From: Polyangiaceae bacterium
Lineage (GTDB): Bacteria > Myxococcota_A > Polyangia > Polyangiales > Polyangiaceae
Direction of reading: 5' to 3'
Assembly: GCA_020846005.1 (NCBI GenBank)
Contig: JADLEQ010000107.1
Coordinates: 1-64,000 of the forward strand
DNA length: 64,000 nucleotides
Shown here: positions 1 to 6,600 of the stretch, piece by piece
Layout of the letters: the number at the start of each line of letters is the position of its first letter
Position numbering within the stretch: the first letter of the stretch is position 1
Translations under genes and position numbers: made by a program
The notes under the pieces: generated by a model
Told to the model about the DNA's origin: nothing
The model's database searches: none
The model's input: only the letters and a program-made list of their open reading frames with translations

Positions 1-51
1 CGCTCGCGGGCGGGAAGCGCGGCGATCTATCCCGCGGTGCGGGCGGCGTGA
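1..51 (+). other. possible C-terminal end of a gene entering from the left
   Basis: Frame 1 is open from base 1 to a TGA at 49-51 (17 codons ending ...AVRAA). Its stop falls inside the hairpin at 41-63, as expected for a gene end. There is too little sequence to identify a product, and chance openness is quite possible at this G+C. Confidence 0.2.
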
Positions 52-63
52 CAGACGCCGCCC
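41..63. terminator. perfect 9-bp hairpin without T-tract
   Basis: GGGCGGCGT (41-49), loop GACAG, ACGCCGCCC (55-63) form a perfect 9-bp stem. No T-run follows on either strand. It lies between a possible + gene end and the stop of the minus-strand lipoprotein at 83, so it could serve convergent transcripts. Confidence 0.4.
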
Positions 64-82
64 TCGACAACCCGGCTGCTCA

Positions 83-847
83 CTAAATTCGACCGATGAC
101 CTTCTCAAACTCGTTGACACGTTCCGGTACGCACAGCGACCCGCCGCCGGTGCACGCGAGCGAGCAGGCACCCGCGACGCACGCCAACCCGGCGCCGCAA
201 GCCACGCCGCACGCGCCGCAGTCCTGCGCGTCAGAGGCCAGGTTCGCGCAGTAGCTCGAGCCGCCCTCCGGAATGCAGAGCGTCGTCCCGGCACCGCACG
301 TGAGCGTGCACTCGCCACCGGTACAGACGCGCCCGGCGTCGCAGGTGGTCCCACAAGCCCCGCAGTTGAGCGGATCGACCGCGAGCTCCGCGCAGCGAGG
401 CGGCAGCCCGATGGGGGTGCAGAGCGTCGCGCCCGAGCTGCAGGTGACCCCGCAGCTCCCCCCTGAACACACCTGCCCGGACGGACACGCTGCCGCGCAC
501 GCGCCACAGTTCTCGTTGTCCGTGGCCAGGTTCGCGCAGTAGCCGGCGCCCCCCTCCACGGCGCACGCCGTGGTCCCACCCGCGCACGCCAGCGCGCATG
601 CGCCTTCGACGCACGAGAGGCCGGACGCGCAGGGCTGATCGCAGCCTCCACAGTGGCTCTCGTCCGTCTGCGTGTCGACGCAGCGCCCCCCGCACGAGCT
701 CTCCTGGGTCGGGCAGCCGCGGTCGGTACCTGCGTCGGGACCCGGCCCGGGCGCCGCCTCGTTCCCACCTGAGCACGCCACCGCTAGCGCCAGCGGAAAG
801 AACGCGACCCACCGACGCCCGCACACACGCGAAGTCAACCAGTTCAT
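83..847 (-). CDS. Cys-rich repeat lipoprotein
   Basis: A 254-residue secreted lipoprotein of unknown function. The N-terminus has Arg residues, a hydrophobic stretch (AFFPLALAVA) and a lipobox ending at Cys26 (LAVAC-SGG), so it should be processed by Lgt/Lsp and anchored in a membrane. The rest is about five repeats of a Cys module of the type HCGGCxxxC...GxxCxxGxC, the Cys-rich surface-protein repeat frequent in myxobacteria. The ATG at 847 is preferred because it opens the signal peptide and lies exactly at the predicted +1 of a sigma-54 promoter (858-873), which implies a leaderless mRNA. The last about 12 residues (after GGSLCVPE) break off the repeat pattern, so the C-terminus may be truncated. 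Confidence 0.75.
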   Translation of the reverse strand: MNWLTSRVCGRRWVAFFPLALAVACSGGNEAAPGPGPDAGTDRGCPTQESSCGGRCVDTQTDESHCGGCDQPCASGLSCVEGACALACAGGTTACAVEGGAGYCANLATDNENCGACAAACPSGQVCSGGSCGVTCSSGATLCTPIGLPPRCAELAVDPLNCGACGTTCDAGRVCTGGECTLTCGAGTTLCIPEGGSSYCANLASDAQDCGACGVACGAGLACVAGACSLACTGGGSLCVPERVNEFEKVIGRI

Positions 848-857
848 ACCCCCCCTC

Positions 858-873
858 AGCAAGCAGCGTGCCA
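858..873 (-). promoter_or_regulatory. sigma-54 (RpoN) promoter of the first lipoprotein gene
   Basis: Read on the minus strand the element is TGGCACG-CTGC-TTGCT, a full match to the sigma-54 consensus TGGCACR-N4-TTGCW. Taking the GC at 860-859 as -13/-12, +1 falls at 847, the A of the lipoprotein ATG. A co-linear degenerate copy lies at 3197-3212. Expression should need an enhancer-binding activator. Confidence 0.65.
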
Positions 874-957
874 TCCGCGCTCACGATCACCAGCGCGGCC
901 GGCACTCGGGTCGGCGGGGTCTCGGCGTGGATCGGGGTGCGGCCGATTGCCGCACGG

Positions 958-965
958 TTGCACAA
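958..965 (-). promoter_or_regulatory. candidate upstream activator site TTGTGCAA
   Basis: TTGTGCAA on the minus strand lies about 111-118 nt upstream of the predicted sigma-54 start. The same octamer occurs at 3297-3304, exactly 91 bp from the copied promoter element in both places, while the sequence between is poorly conserved. That pattern fits an enhancer-binding-protein site. Confidence 0.4.
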
Positions 966-1017
966 GTTGGCCGCGCGTATCGTGATCCCAGTGCGCAGCG
1001 CGGTCAGCTCCGTCGCG

Positions 1018-1063
1018 CCGCGGTCCGCCCGGGCGACGCGCTGGAGAGGCGGGCGGACCGCGG
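1018..1063. repeat. 14-bp perfect inverted repeat
   Basis: CCGCGGTCCGCCCG (1018-1031) and its exact complement (1050-1063) flank an 18-nt loop. It lies 93 bp downstream of the minus-strand gene ending at 1156, so a termination or mRNA-protecting role is likely. There is no T-tract. Confidence 0.5.
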
Positions 1064-1066
1064 GCG

Positions 1067-1122
1067 CTCGACGCGCCTGCGGAGCGCGTGTCTCCGCGCC
1101 GCGGGCGCCGCCGCGCGTCGAG
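1067..1122. repeat. 10-bp perfect inverted repeat with inner hairpin
   Basis: CTCGACGCGC (1067-1076) pairs perfectly with GCGCGTCGAG (1113-1122). A smaller GGAG/CTCC hairpin lies inside. Together with the neighbouring 14-bp repeat it forms about 105 nt of strongly foldable sequence. Confidence 0.45.
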
Positions 1123-1155
1123 GGAGGGTCCACGGCCGGTGGGGTGGGCCGCCCG

Positions 1156-2337
1156 TCAGTAGGAGTCGCCAGGATCGTACTGGCTCGAGCAGTCCGCATG
1201 GCGATTCCGGCCGCATCCGGACTGCCTCTCGCAGCGCTGCTTGGCGGCCTCGAAGTACTCTCGACGCAACGAGTGCTCCTGGGCCAGGAGGCTTGGGATG
1301 GCGCGCCAGGCGCGCACCATGCAGATCCGATAGGACCGCCCCACCGCAGCCGCCTGCTTCGCCTCGCGCTCCTGCGCCTTCTCATCTTCGATGCGGGCCT
1401 TCTCCTCGGCCAGTTGCTCTTTGCCCTGCTCGGAGCAGTCGGCATGGCACCTGATCAAAATGGGGTGGTCCGCGCCCACGCCCGCACTCGCCACGCACGA
1501 TCTCTGCTTGCCTCCGCTCGCGACGTAGTTCGCCCTGCACTCGTTCACGGTGCCATGGTAGGCTGAGCGAAGGCCTGCGCGGCACGACTCCAGACACGTC
1601 GCGCCCAACCTGTCCGCGAGCGAGCCGACGGTGTCGTCCTCGCGCACCAGCGTCCAGGTCCTCGGGCGACGGGCGACCGAGACCGCGAGGGCCGCTGACG
1701 CCGCATCCTGGAATCCTCGCTCGCAGGTCGCGTGGGTGTCGGACCACTCGCGCGCACAGATCCGCCGGACCTCCTCGGTGGCGCTCTCGAATCGACGCAT
1801 CGCGACGGTTGCGTCCTCGAGCTGAAGCTCCACGAGCTGTCTCTCTGCCGCGGCTCGCGCTGCCTGCTGGGCGGCTGCGCGCTGCCGACTCGCCTCGCGC
1901 CTCGCCGCCGCCTGCTCGGCTCTCCGTTTGCGCTCCCGCGCCTCGCGAAGCTCCCGCCATTCACACGCCACGCTCACGGCCACGACCCGCATCGTGCCCA
2001 AACCCCGAGCCTCGTCGGACGGGACGGTCGCGTCCCGTCTCCACTGTTCGCCGACCCGGGGGATGGGCTTCCCGGGTCGGATGCGCTCCCAGGTCTCCTC
2101 GCGGCGGGCCGCTGCGTCGGAGTGCGCGCAATCACCGCCTTCGCACGCCCAGAACACGCTGCAACTCGCTGGTTCTTCCTCGATGGGGTGAGCGTCGTGA
2201 CACCGGACCAGCAGCTCGCCTTCGGCACCCTGGCAGGACGCGACGCGCGCGTCGTACTGGGACTTCACGGAGGAGCCGCACAAGACGACGAGCGCGGCAG
2301 CACCGACGAGCCACGACGCGATCACAGCTCGCTTCAC
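1156..2337 (-). CDS. membrane-anchored Cys-rich coiled-coil protein, unknown function
   Basis: I do not recognise this 393-residue protein. It starts with a basic residue and one hydrophobic segment (about residues 3-22), then a Cys-containing region. From about 110 to 165 runs an Arg/Ala/Glu/Gln-rich stretch likely to be coiled coil, followed by a second Cys-rich half with several CxxxC spacings. The segment ends in Leu-Cys, a poor lipobox, so I expect a signal anchor with the body in the periplasm. The GTG at 2337 is chosen because the open frame upstream of it is compositionally unlike protein and overlaps the gene at 2510-2953. Confidence 0.55.
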   Translation of the reverse strand: MKRAVIASWLVGAAALVVLCGSSVKSQYDARVASCQGAEGELLVRCHDAHPIEEEPASCSVFWACEGGDCAHSDAAARREETWERIRPGKPIPRVGEQWRRDATVPSDEARGLGTMRVVAVSVACEWRELREARERKRRAEQAAARREASRQRAAAQQAARAAAERQLVELQLEDATVAMRRFESATEEVRRICAREWSDTHATCERGFQDAASAALAVSVARRPRTWTLVREDDTVGSLADRLGATCLESCRAGLRSAYHGTVNECRANYVASGGKQRSCVASAGVGADHPILIRCHADCSEQGKEQLAEEKARIEDEKAQEREAKQAAAVGRSYRICMVRAWRAIPSLLAQEHSLRREYFEAAKQRCERQSGCGRNRHADCSSQYDPGDSY

Positions 2338-2509
2338 GCCATCTCGACGGAGCGCCGCCGCCGGCGTCGTGCCGAGCAGCCCGGGACGAGTGGGCGGCGA
2401 TCTCGCCCTCGGGGCGCCGACGATCCGGCGTTGTTCGCGCGCACGCCTCGACCGTCCCTGGCTCGACCCCAGCGTTCCCCAGTAGCGGGCGCGGGCTGTT
2501 GGAGGAGGC

Positions 2510-2953
2510 TCACCCCACTCCTCCGCCAGTCCCGTCGGGGAGCTCGTCGTCGTGGGTGGGAGCGGCGCTCGGGAACGAGAAGTTGGCCAAACGACCCGTG
2601 GCGTCGACCTCAACGTCGCCATAGCGCACGGGACCGAACATCTCGATGCCGGTCCACAGCATGGCGGTGGCCCAGTCCGTGGGGTCCAGTTCGGCGGCTG
2701 GGATGTACTTGCGGCCGGCTCCGACTGCGCCGACGGGCATCACGGGCCACCGGTCTGCGTCGATCTCCACGCGATAGGCGGAGACGACGCGCCCGCGGAG
2801 CACGCCGAACGCGTATCGCACCCCGTGGGCCTTCGCAGCCGATACCTGCCACCACCCGCAAGTACAGTTGCGTAACGCCCAACCGTCACGCTGGGGGTCA
2901 GCGAGCTGGGCATGAATTTCGTTCAGACTCACGAAGATGGCTCTTGACGTCAT
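2510..2953 (-). CDS. hypothetical 147-residue protein
   Basis: A soluble protein with natural composition (no Arg/Ala shadow bias), Trp pairs and alternating hydrophobic strands. The segment RYAFGVLRGRVVSAYRV followed by a Trp resembles the strand layout of small beta-barrel domains of the ASCH/EVE kind, but I cannot assign a family. The ATG at 2953 follows GGAG at a suitable distance, so this gene appears leadered. It precedes the gene ending at 1156 on the same strand with a 172-bp gap. The Gly/Pro-rich C-terminus looks unstructured. Confidence 0.5.
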   Translation of the reverse strand: MTSRAIFVSLNEIHAQLADPQRDGWALRNCTCGWWQVSAAKAHGVRYAFGVLRGRVVSAYRVEIDADRWPVMPVGAVGAGRKYIPAAELDPTDWATAMLWTGIEMFGPVRYGDVEVDATGRLANFSFPSAAPTHDDELPDGTGGGVG

Positions 2954-3111
2954 CTACTCACTCCAACCCGGGCACTCCGGGCTCCTCGCTTGCGGTCGGG
3001 CGGGCGGCTGGTCCGTCCAGGCGCGGCATCATCGGGGAACGGCGGTCGCACCGCGCGCCGCGCGTCCAACGGCCCGGCGGCGCGCCGAAGCGAGGCCGGC
3101 GGATGGAAACC

Positions 3112-3184
3112 GCAGACCCACCGACGCGAACCCGCGCGCGCCCCACCCCCGGTTCACCCGCGCGCTCGGCGTCGACCATTCCAT
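3112..3184 (-). pseudogene. remnant of the 5' end of a lipoprotein gene related to 83-847
   Basis: From an ATG at 3184 the minus strand starts M-E-W, compared with M-N-W in the gene at 83-847. It carries GCGTCGGTGGGTC (3115-3127) identical to bases 806-818 of that gene, then loses the signal-peptide frame. The upstream region is also shared: a C-tract, CGTGCCATCCG (3206-3216 vs 867-877) and TTGCACAA (3297-3304 vs 958-965), the last two 91 bp apart in both. About 30 bp of extra sequence lies in the coding part. No Cys-rich body follows, so this is best read as a fossil of a duplication. Confidence 0.45.
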
Positions 3185-3196
3185 CCCCCCCCTAGG

Positions 3197-3212
3197 AGCA
3201 CGCGCCGTGCCA
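3197..3212 (-). promoter_or_regulatory. degenerate copy of the sigma-54 promoter
   Basis: On the minus strand TGGCACG-GCGC-GTGCT keeps the -24 GG and -12 GC of sigma-54 promoters and differs from consensus at one key base. Predicted +1 is 3186, 2 nt before the remnant ATG at 3184. It may still fire without a product, or it may be decaying. Confidence 0.35.
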
Positions 3213-3372
3213 TCCGGGGCGGCGGGCGCCGCTCCGCTCCCCGGGGCCGCTCGAGGGCGCGCGGCTGGGGCCGCGGGTTCCGAGGTTGTCACGGCTTTGC
3301 ACAACCTGCGCGCGCGGTCGGTGAGCGCGCTGCGCGGGCGGCGGATCGCTGGCCTCCCGCGTCGGTCCCGCC

Positions 3373-3378
3373 TACGCT
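3373..3378 (+). promoter_or_regulatory. -10 box TACGCT for a leaderless gene
   Basis: TACGCT ends 9 nt before the ATG at 3388, and no Shine-Dalgarno lies between. Transcription would start at or next to the start codon. Confidence 0.45.
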
Positions 3379-3387
3379 CGCGCGGGC

Positions 3388-4557
3388 ATGGGTGCACGCG
3401 ATCCGGGCTGGAGGTTGGTGCGTCTCGGGGGCCGCCGGGCGCTCGCGCTGGGCGGCGCTGCGGTCGCGGTCGCGCTGGGGGGCGCGTGTGGCGGCGGCGA
3501 GGCGGGCACGTCCCCGGGCCCGGCCACGTGCGCGGGCGGCGAGAAGACGTGTGACGGGCGCTGCGTCGACGTCGACGATCCCGCGTTCGGGTGCGCCGCG
3601 GACGGCTGCGCCCCGTGCCCGTCGGCGGGCGTACCGATGGCATGCGGCGCGGGCGTCTGCGTGGTCGGCGAGTGCCCGGCGGGCACGGCGGACTGCGACG
3701 GCGAAGCGGGGAACGGCTGCGAGATCGACACGCGCAGCGAGGATCTCCACTGCGGCGCGTGCGGGGCGGAGTGCGCCGGGCTCACGCGGTGCTCCGGCGG
3801 GACCTGCTCGCCGATCTCCGTCGCCGACTGGCTCGCGTCGCAGCGGCACGGGTGGTGCCAGGACGAGCCCAACGAGCTGATGAACCTCTGCGGCGACGTG
3901 CCCTTCTGCTTCGACACCGACGTGATGCGGCCCTACCCGGATGGCTTGGAGATCCACGCGGGCTTCCACTACGACGGCGTGAGCGACGGCATCCTGTTCG
4001 ATCTGGGGGGCGACTGCGACCTCAAGCGTGCGAGCTGCGTCTTCGAGACGGCGGGCACGCTCTCCTGCAGCGGGCCCGCCGGCCCCAGGGTGAGTTCGCC
4101 GGTGCTCGGCGCGGGGCCGCACCTCGTCACCCTGCGCGCTTCCGAGGCAGGGACCTGGCTGTTCGTCGACGGTGTCGAGGTCGCGTCCGGCGGGGGGAGT
4201 TCCGTGGCACCCGAGCTGATCGGCGAGTGCGGTCCCGGCCTGGTGCTGGGTCAGCGCATCTCCTACTGGTGGGAGGACACCTCCGCCGGCTGGTGGCTCC
4301 GGCACGCGCCATTCCTGCTCCACCTGAGGAGCCGAGCGCGCAGCGACGCGTGGAGCCTCTCCGCGGCGATCGAGCCCGACCCCGACAGCGTGCTGCTGTT
4401 CGACTCGTCGGGGGTGGACGGCGTGAGCTGGACGGATCGGGTGCACGGGAAGGTCGGCGTGCGCTGCGGCGGCCGGAGCTCGCCCGAGGCGAGCGGATAC
4501 GCGGTCCCGTGCGAGGGCCCGGGGTGGGTGCTAGATGCCGCGCAGGCCTGCCTCTGA
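3388..4557 (+). CDS. Cys-rich lipoprotein with C-terminal LamG/ConA-like domain
   Basis: A 389-residue exported protein. It has a basic N-terminus, a hydrophobic core at about 18-32 and a lipobox (LGGAC-GGG, Cys34). Two Cys-rich repeat modules (CAGGEKTC...C and HCGACGAEC...C) occupy about residues 48-143, then a domain of about 240 residues. The latter has beta-sandwich features (HLVTLRASEAGTWLFVDGVEV) typical of LamG/concanavalin-like carbohydrate- or protein-binding folds. A leaderless -10 box precedes the ATG. It overlaps the next, similar gene by 23 bp, so the pair is a translationally coupled surface-protein operon, probably recent paralogues. Confidence 0.7.
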   Translation: MGARDPGWRLVRLGGRRALALGGAAVAVALGGACGGGEAGTSPGPATCAGGEKTCDGRCVDVDDPAFGCAADGCAPCPSAGVPMACGAGVCVVGECPAGTADCDGEAGNGCEIDTRSEDLHCGACGAECAGLTRCSGGTCSPISVADWLASQRHGWCQDEPNELMNLCGDVPFCFDTDVMRPYPDGLEIHAGFHYDGVSDGILFDLGGDCDLKRASCVFETAGTLSCSGPAGPRVSSPVLGAGPHLVTLRASEAGTWLFVDGVEVASGGGSSVAPELIGECGPGLVLGQRISYWWEDTSAGWWLRHAPFLLHLRSRARSDAWSLSAAIEPDPDSVLLFDSSGVDGVSWTDRVHGKVGVRCGGRSSPEASGYAVPCEGPGWVLDAAQACL

Positions 4558-5539
4558 GCGCCGTGACCTCACGCGTCGGGGGCGAGCGCGGGCTCCGGCG
4601 ATCGGAGCGGGTGCGCTCGCGCTCGGCGTAATCGCGCTGGCGCCCGGGTGCTCCCTCGCGGCGCCGGACGCCGAGCTGCTCAGCGGCGGCCTCGCCTGCG
4701 CCGTCGGCCTGGCCGACTGCAACCGCGACGCGGCGGACGGCTGCGAGGTCCGCGTGGCGCGCGATCGCGCCCACTGCGGGGGGTGCGGCATCGGGTGCGG
4801 CCCCGACGACACCTGCCTCGACGGCCGCTGCGTCTCGCGATGCGGCGGCGTCCGGTTCCTCCACGACGACGCGAGGCTGTCGCTCGGCTCGGCGGGCTAC
4901 GCCCTGGGCGAGGGCGACTTCACCGCGGAGGCGTGGGCGCGGGTGCCGTTCGCGGCCGCCCCGGCGCACGATCTCGACAGCCTCATCTGGGCGAGCCGCG
5001 ACGATACCGCAGCAGCGAGCCTCGCCTTCGGCGCGGGGTCGACGTGGCTCGGGTGCTGGCTGCGGGACGCGGCGGGCACGGTCGCGTCGCTCGAGGCGCG
5101 CCGCGAGCTCGGCGTCGGCTGGCGTCACGTCGCCTGCCAGCGGCGCGGGGGGAAGCTCGAGCTGTGGTTGGACGGCGAGCTCGTGATGGCGTCGAGCGCC
5201 ACCGGCTCGATCGGCCCCTCCGCCGCCGCGGTCCTCGGCCGTCCCCGCTGGACCAGCGGACCGCCCCGGGCGGACTCGATGGTCCACGACCTCGGGCCGC
5301 TCAGGATCTCTCGGGTCGCGCGGTACCCCGCTCGCTTCGTCCCGGAGTGGCGCTGGGAGGTCGACGCCGACACCGTCTCGCAGCACCTCGTCGCGGGCGG
5401 GCTCGACCCGGATCGCCTGGCCCTGTGTCGCAAGGGCGGCACCTGTGCGCACCTGCTCGCGGACGAGGCCGGCGGAGACAACGACGCCTTCGCCCCCGCC
5501 GGCGTCGAGCCGCTCACCGGGCCGCTACCGTGCGACTGA
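4535..5539 (+). CDS. lipoprotein with one Cys repeat and LamG-like domain
   Basis: A 334-residue protein. An Arg-rich N-terminus precedes a hydrophobic stretch ending LAPGC-S (lipobox Cys about residue 39). One Cys-repeat module (CAVGLADC...HCGGCGIGC...C) lies at about 54-97, and a LamG-like beta-sandwich fills about residues 100-290 (FTAEAWARV, GWRHVACQR and LELWLDGELV are typical LamG strands). The start lies inside the upstream gene (23-bp overlap), favouring translational coupling. Function is likely adhesion or binding at the cell surface; the ligand is unknown. Confidence 0.7.
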   Translation: MPRRPASERRDLTRRGRARAPAIGAGALALGVIALAPGCSLAAPDAELLSGGLACAVGLADCNRDAADGCEVRVARDRAHCGGCGIGCGPDDTCLDGRCVSRCGGVRFLHDDARLSLGSAGYALGEGDFTAEAWARVPFAAAPAHDLDSLIWASRDDTAAASLAFGAGSTWLGCWLRDAAGTVASLEARRELGVGWRHVACQRRGGKLELWLDGELVMASSATGSIGPSAAAVLGRPRWTSGPPRADSMVHDLGPLRISRVARYPARFVPEWRWEVDADTVSQHLVAGGLDPDRLALCRKGGTCAHLLADEAGGDNDAFAPAGVEPLTGPLPCD

Positions 5540-5570
5540 TCCGACGTCCCCCACGCCGGCGCCCCGCCCC

Positions 5571-6530
5571 TCAACGCCGCGCGCCGCCCGCGCGCGCGGC
5601 CTCCGCCGTGAGGTGGCGCATCTGCGACGCGAGGGCGACCAGCGCCTGGTGGGTGCGAGGGAGCTGGGCGGGAAGGCGCTTGTCGTGGGCGAGCCAGAGC
5701 GTGGCGACGTGAGCGCCGATCTCACCCCCCTCGGTCGGGACCTCGACGGCGTCCCGCCCGAGCGTCGCGCCGAGGAGCACGGGGAGCACCGCCGCGTATC
5801 CGACGGCCACCGCGGCTCGAGCCTGCGCGAAGGTCTCGCAGCGGAGGGCCGGCCGCAGCGCGAGCCCGTGCGCCGCCGCCGCGTGCAGCACCTTGCGCTC
5901 GAAGCCGACCTCGCTCACCTGCAGCGCCAGCGGCACGGCGCGGAGGACCTCGCGCGCCGACGCGCCCCGGGGCACGAGCGCGCGGGGCGCGTAGAGCCTG
6001 CAGTCCCACTCGCCGATCGCCTGCGCCTCGTGTTCACGGCGCCGCGGGCGCTCTCTGGCGATCACCGCGTGGGCGCGCGCCGAGACGAGCAGCTCGTAAG
6101 GGTTCTCGGCCGGGACGGCCTCGAGCGTCGGCACGAGGCGCGGCAGCGCGGCCAGGACCCGCGCGATCGCCGGGACGACCAGCCCGGAGAGCACGCTGTC
6201 CCCGGCCGCCACCGTGAGGCCGAGCGGCGCGTCCGGCGACGCCCGGTGCCGCAGACCAGCGACCGAGCGCAGGAACTCGCGCGCCAACCTCGCCAGCTCG
6301 GCGCCCTCCTCCGTGAGCCTGACGTTGCGCCCCTGGCGGCGCGTCACCGGCAAGCCGAGGTACTGTGCGAGCTCACCGAGCTGGCGCGAGAGCTGACTCT
6401 GCTCGGAGGGGGAGTCCGTCGCCGCCGCGATGCCGCCCGCGTCGTAGACTCGGACCAGCGATCGGAGCCGCTCGAGGGAGAGGCCGGGGCGGTCGAACAG
6501 CTCGCCCAGATCGTCGGGCGTGGAACTCAT
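5571..6530 (-). CDS. LysR-family transcriptional regulator
   Basis: A 319-residue LysR-type regulator. The winged helix-turn-helix occupies about residues 15-80 (LERLRSLVRVYDAGGIAAATDSPSEQSQLSRQLGEL in two short runs), followed by an effector-binding periplasmic-protein-like domain. It is divergent from a deacetylase-like gene at 6601, its probable target. ATGs at 6536 and 6530 both follow a TACAAT -10 box (6564-6569). A GTG at 6563 would directly abut that box, so the later starts are preferred. A perfect inverted repeat (6532-6547) lies across the start region, suggesting autoregulation. Confidence 0.8.
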   Translation of the reverse strand: MSSTPDDLGELFDRPGLSLERLRSLVRVYDAGGIAAATDSPSEQSQLSRQLGELAQYLGLPVTRRQGRNVRLTEEGAELARLAREFLRSVAGLRHRASPDAPLGLTVAAGDSVLSGLVVPAIARVLAALPRLVPTLEAVPAENPYELLVSARAHAVIARERPRRREHEAQAIGEWDCRLYAPRALVPRGASAREVLRAVPLALQVSEVGFERKVLHAAAAHGLALRPALRCETFAQARAAVAVGYAAVLPVLLGATLGRDAVEVPTEGGEIGAHVATLWLAHDKRLPAQLPRTHQALVALASQMRHLTAEAARAGGARR

Positions 6531-6531
6531 G

Positions 6532-6547
6532 ATCATGGAGTCATGAT
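6532..6547. promoter_or_regulatory. operator candidate ATCATG-GAGT-CATGAT
   Basis: A perfect 6-bp inverted repeat with a 4-bp spacer lies between the divergent LysR and deacetylase genes. A 10-bp palindrome CATGATCATG (6528-6537) overlaps it. It sits upstream of the 6601 promoter and over the start of the regulator gene, a position that would let one site activate one gene and repress the other. Confidence 0.5.
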
Positions 6548-6563
6548 ACCTGCAGGTTTCCAC

Positions 6564-6569
6564 ATTGTA
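6564..6569 (-). promoter_or_regulatory. -10 box TACAAT for the LysR gene
   Basis: Five of six bases match TATAAT on the minus strand. The box ends 27-33 nt before the chosen starts, so this transcript would have a short leader. I see no strong -35. Confidence 0.4.
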
Positions 6570-6573
6570 GAGT
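6568..6573 (+). promoter_or_regulatory. -10 box TAGAGT for the deacetylase-like gene
   Basis: TAGAGT ends 27 nt before the ATG at 6601 and overlaps the opposing LysR -10 box. The two promoters would therefore compete for the same DNA. The inverted repeat at 6532-6547 lies in the usual LysR activation position. Confidence 0.35.
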
Positions 6574-6600
6574 CATGCTGCCAGGCGCAGGTTGGTGCGC

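Larger units (their letters stand above)
848..1155. other. 308-bp gene-free interval with promoter and inverted repeats
   Basis: No credible coding frame is present. The interval holds the sigma-54 promoter and activator-site candidate of the gene at 83-847 on its left side. On its right side, behind the gene ending at 1156, are two large perfect inverted repeats (1018-1063 and 1067-1122). Confidence 0.5.
2954..3387. other. 434-bp gene-free interval holding a decayed promoter and gene copy
   Basis: The interval lies between divergent genes. It contains a co-linear degenerate copy of the promoter and 5' end of the lipoprotein gene at 83-847 (about 3112-3304, minus strand), the -10 box of the gene at 3388, and a 5-bp hairpin at 2967-2981. 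No intact gene is visible. Confidence 0.5.

Noticed and set aside
1156-2622. Longer version of the coiled-coil protein starting at 2622
   Set aside because: The extra 95 codons are low-complexity Arg/Pro/Thr, overlap the gene at 2510-2953 and precede the hydrophobic anchor, so GTG 2337 is preferred.
2958-3179. 73-codon minus-strand gene
   Set aside because: It is a shifted frame within the decayed lipoprotein copy, with no signal peptide or family pattern; treated as part of the remnant.
3846-3861. Sigma-54-like TGGCACC...GTGCC on the minus strand
   Set aside because: It lies inside the coding region of the lipoprotein at 3388 and faces no gene; the -12 half is poor.
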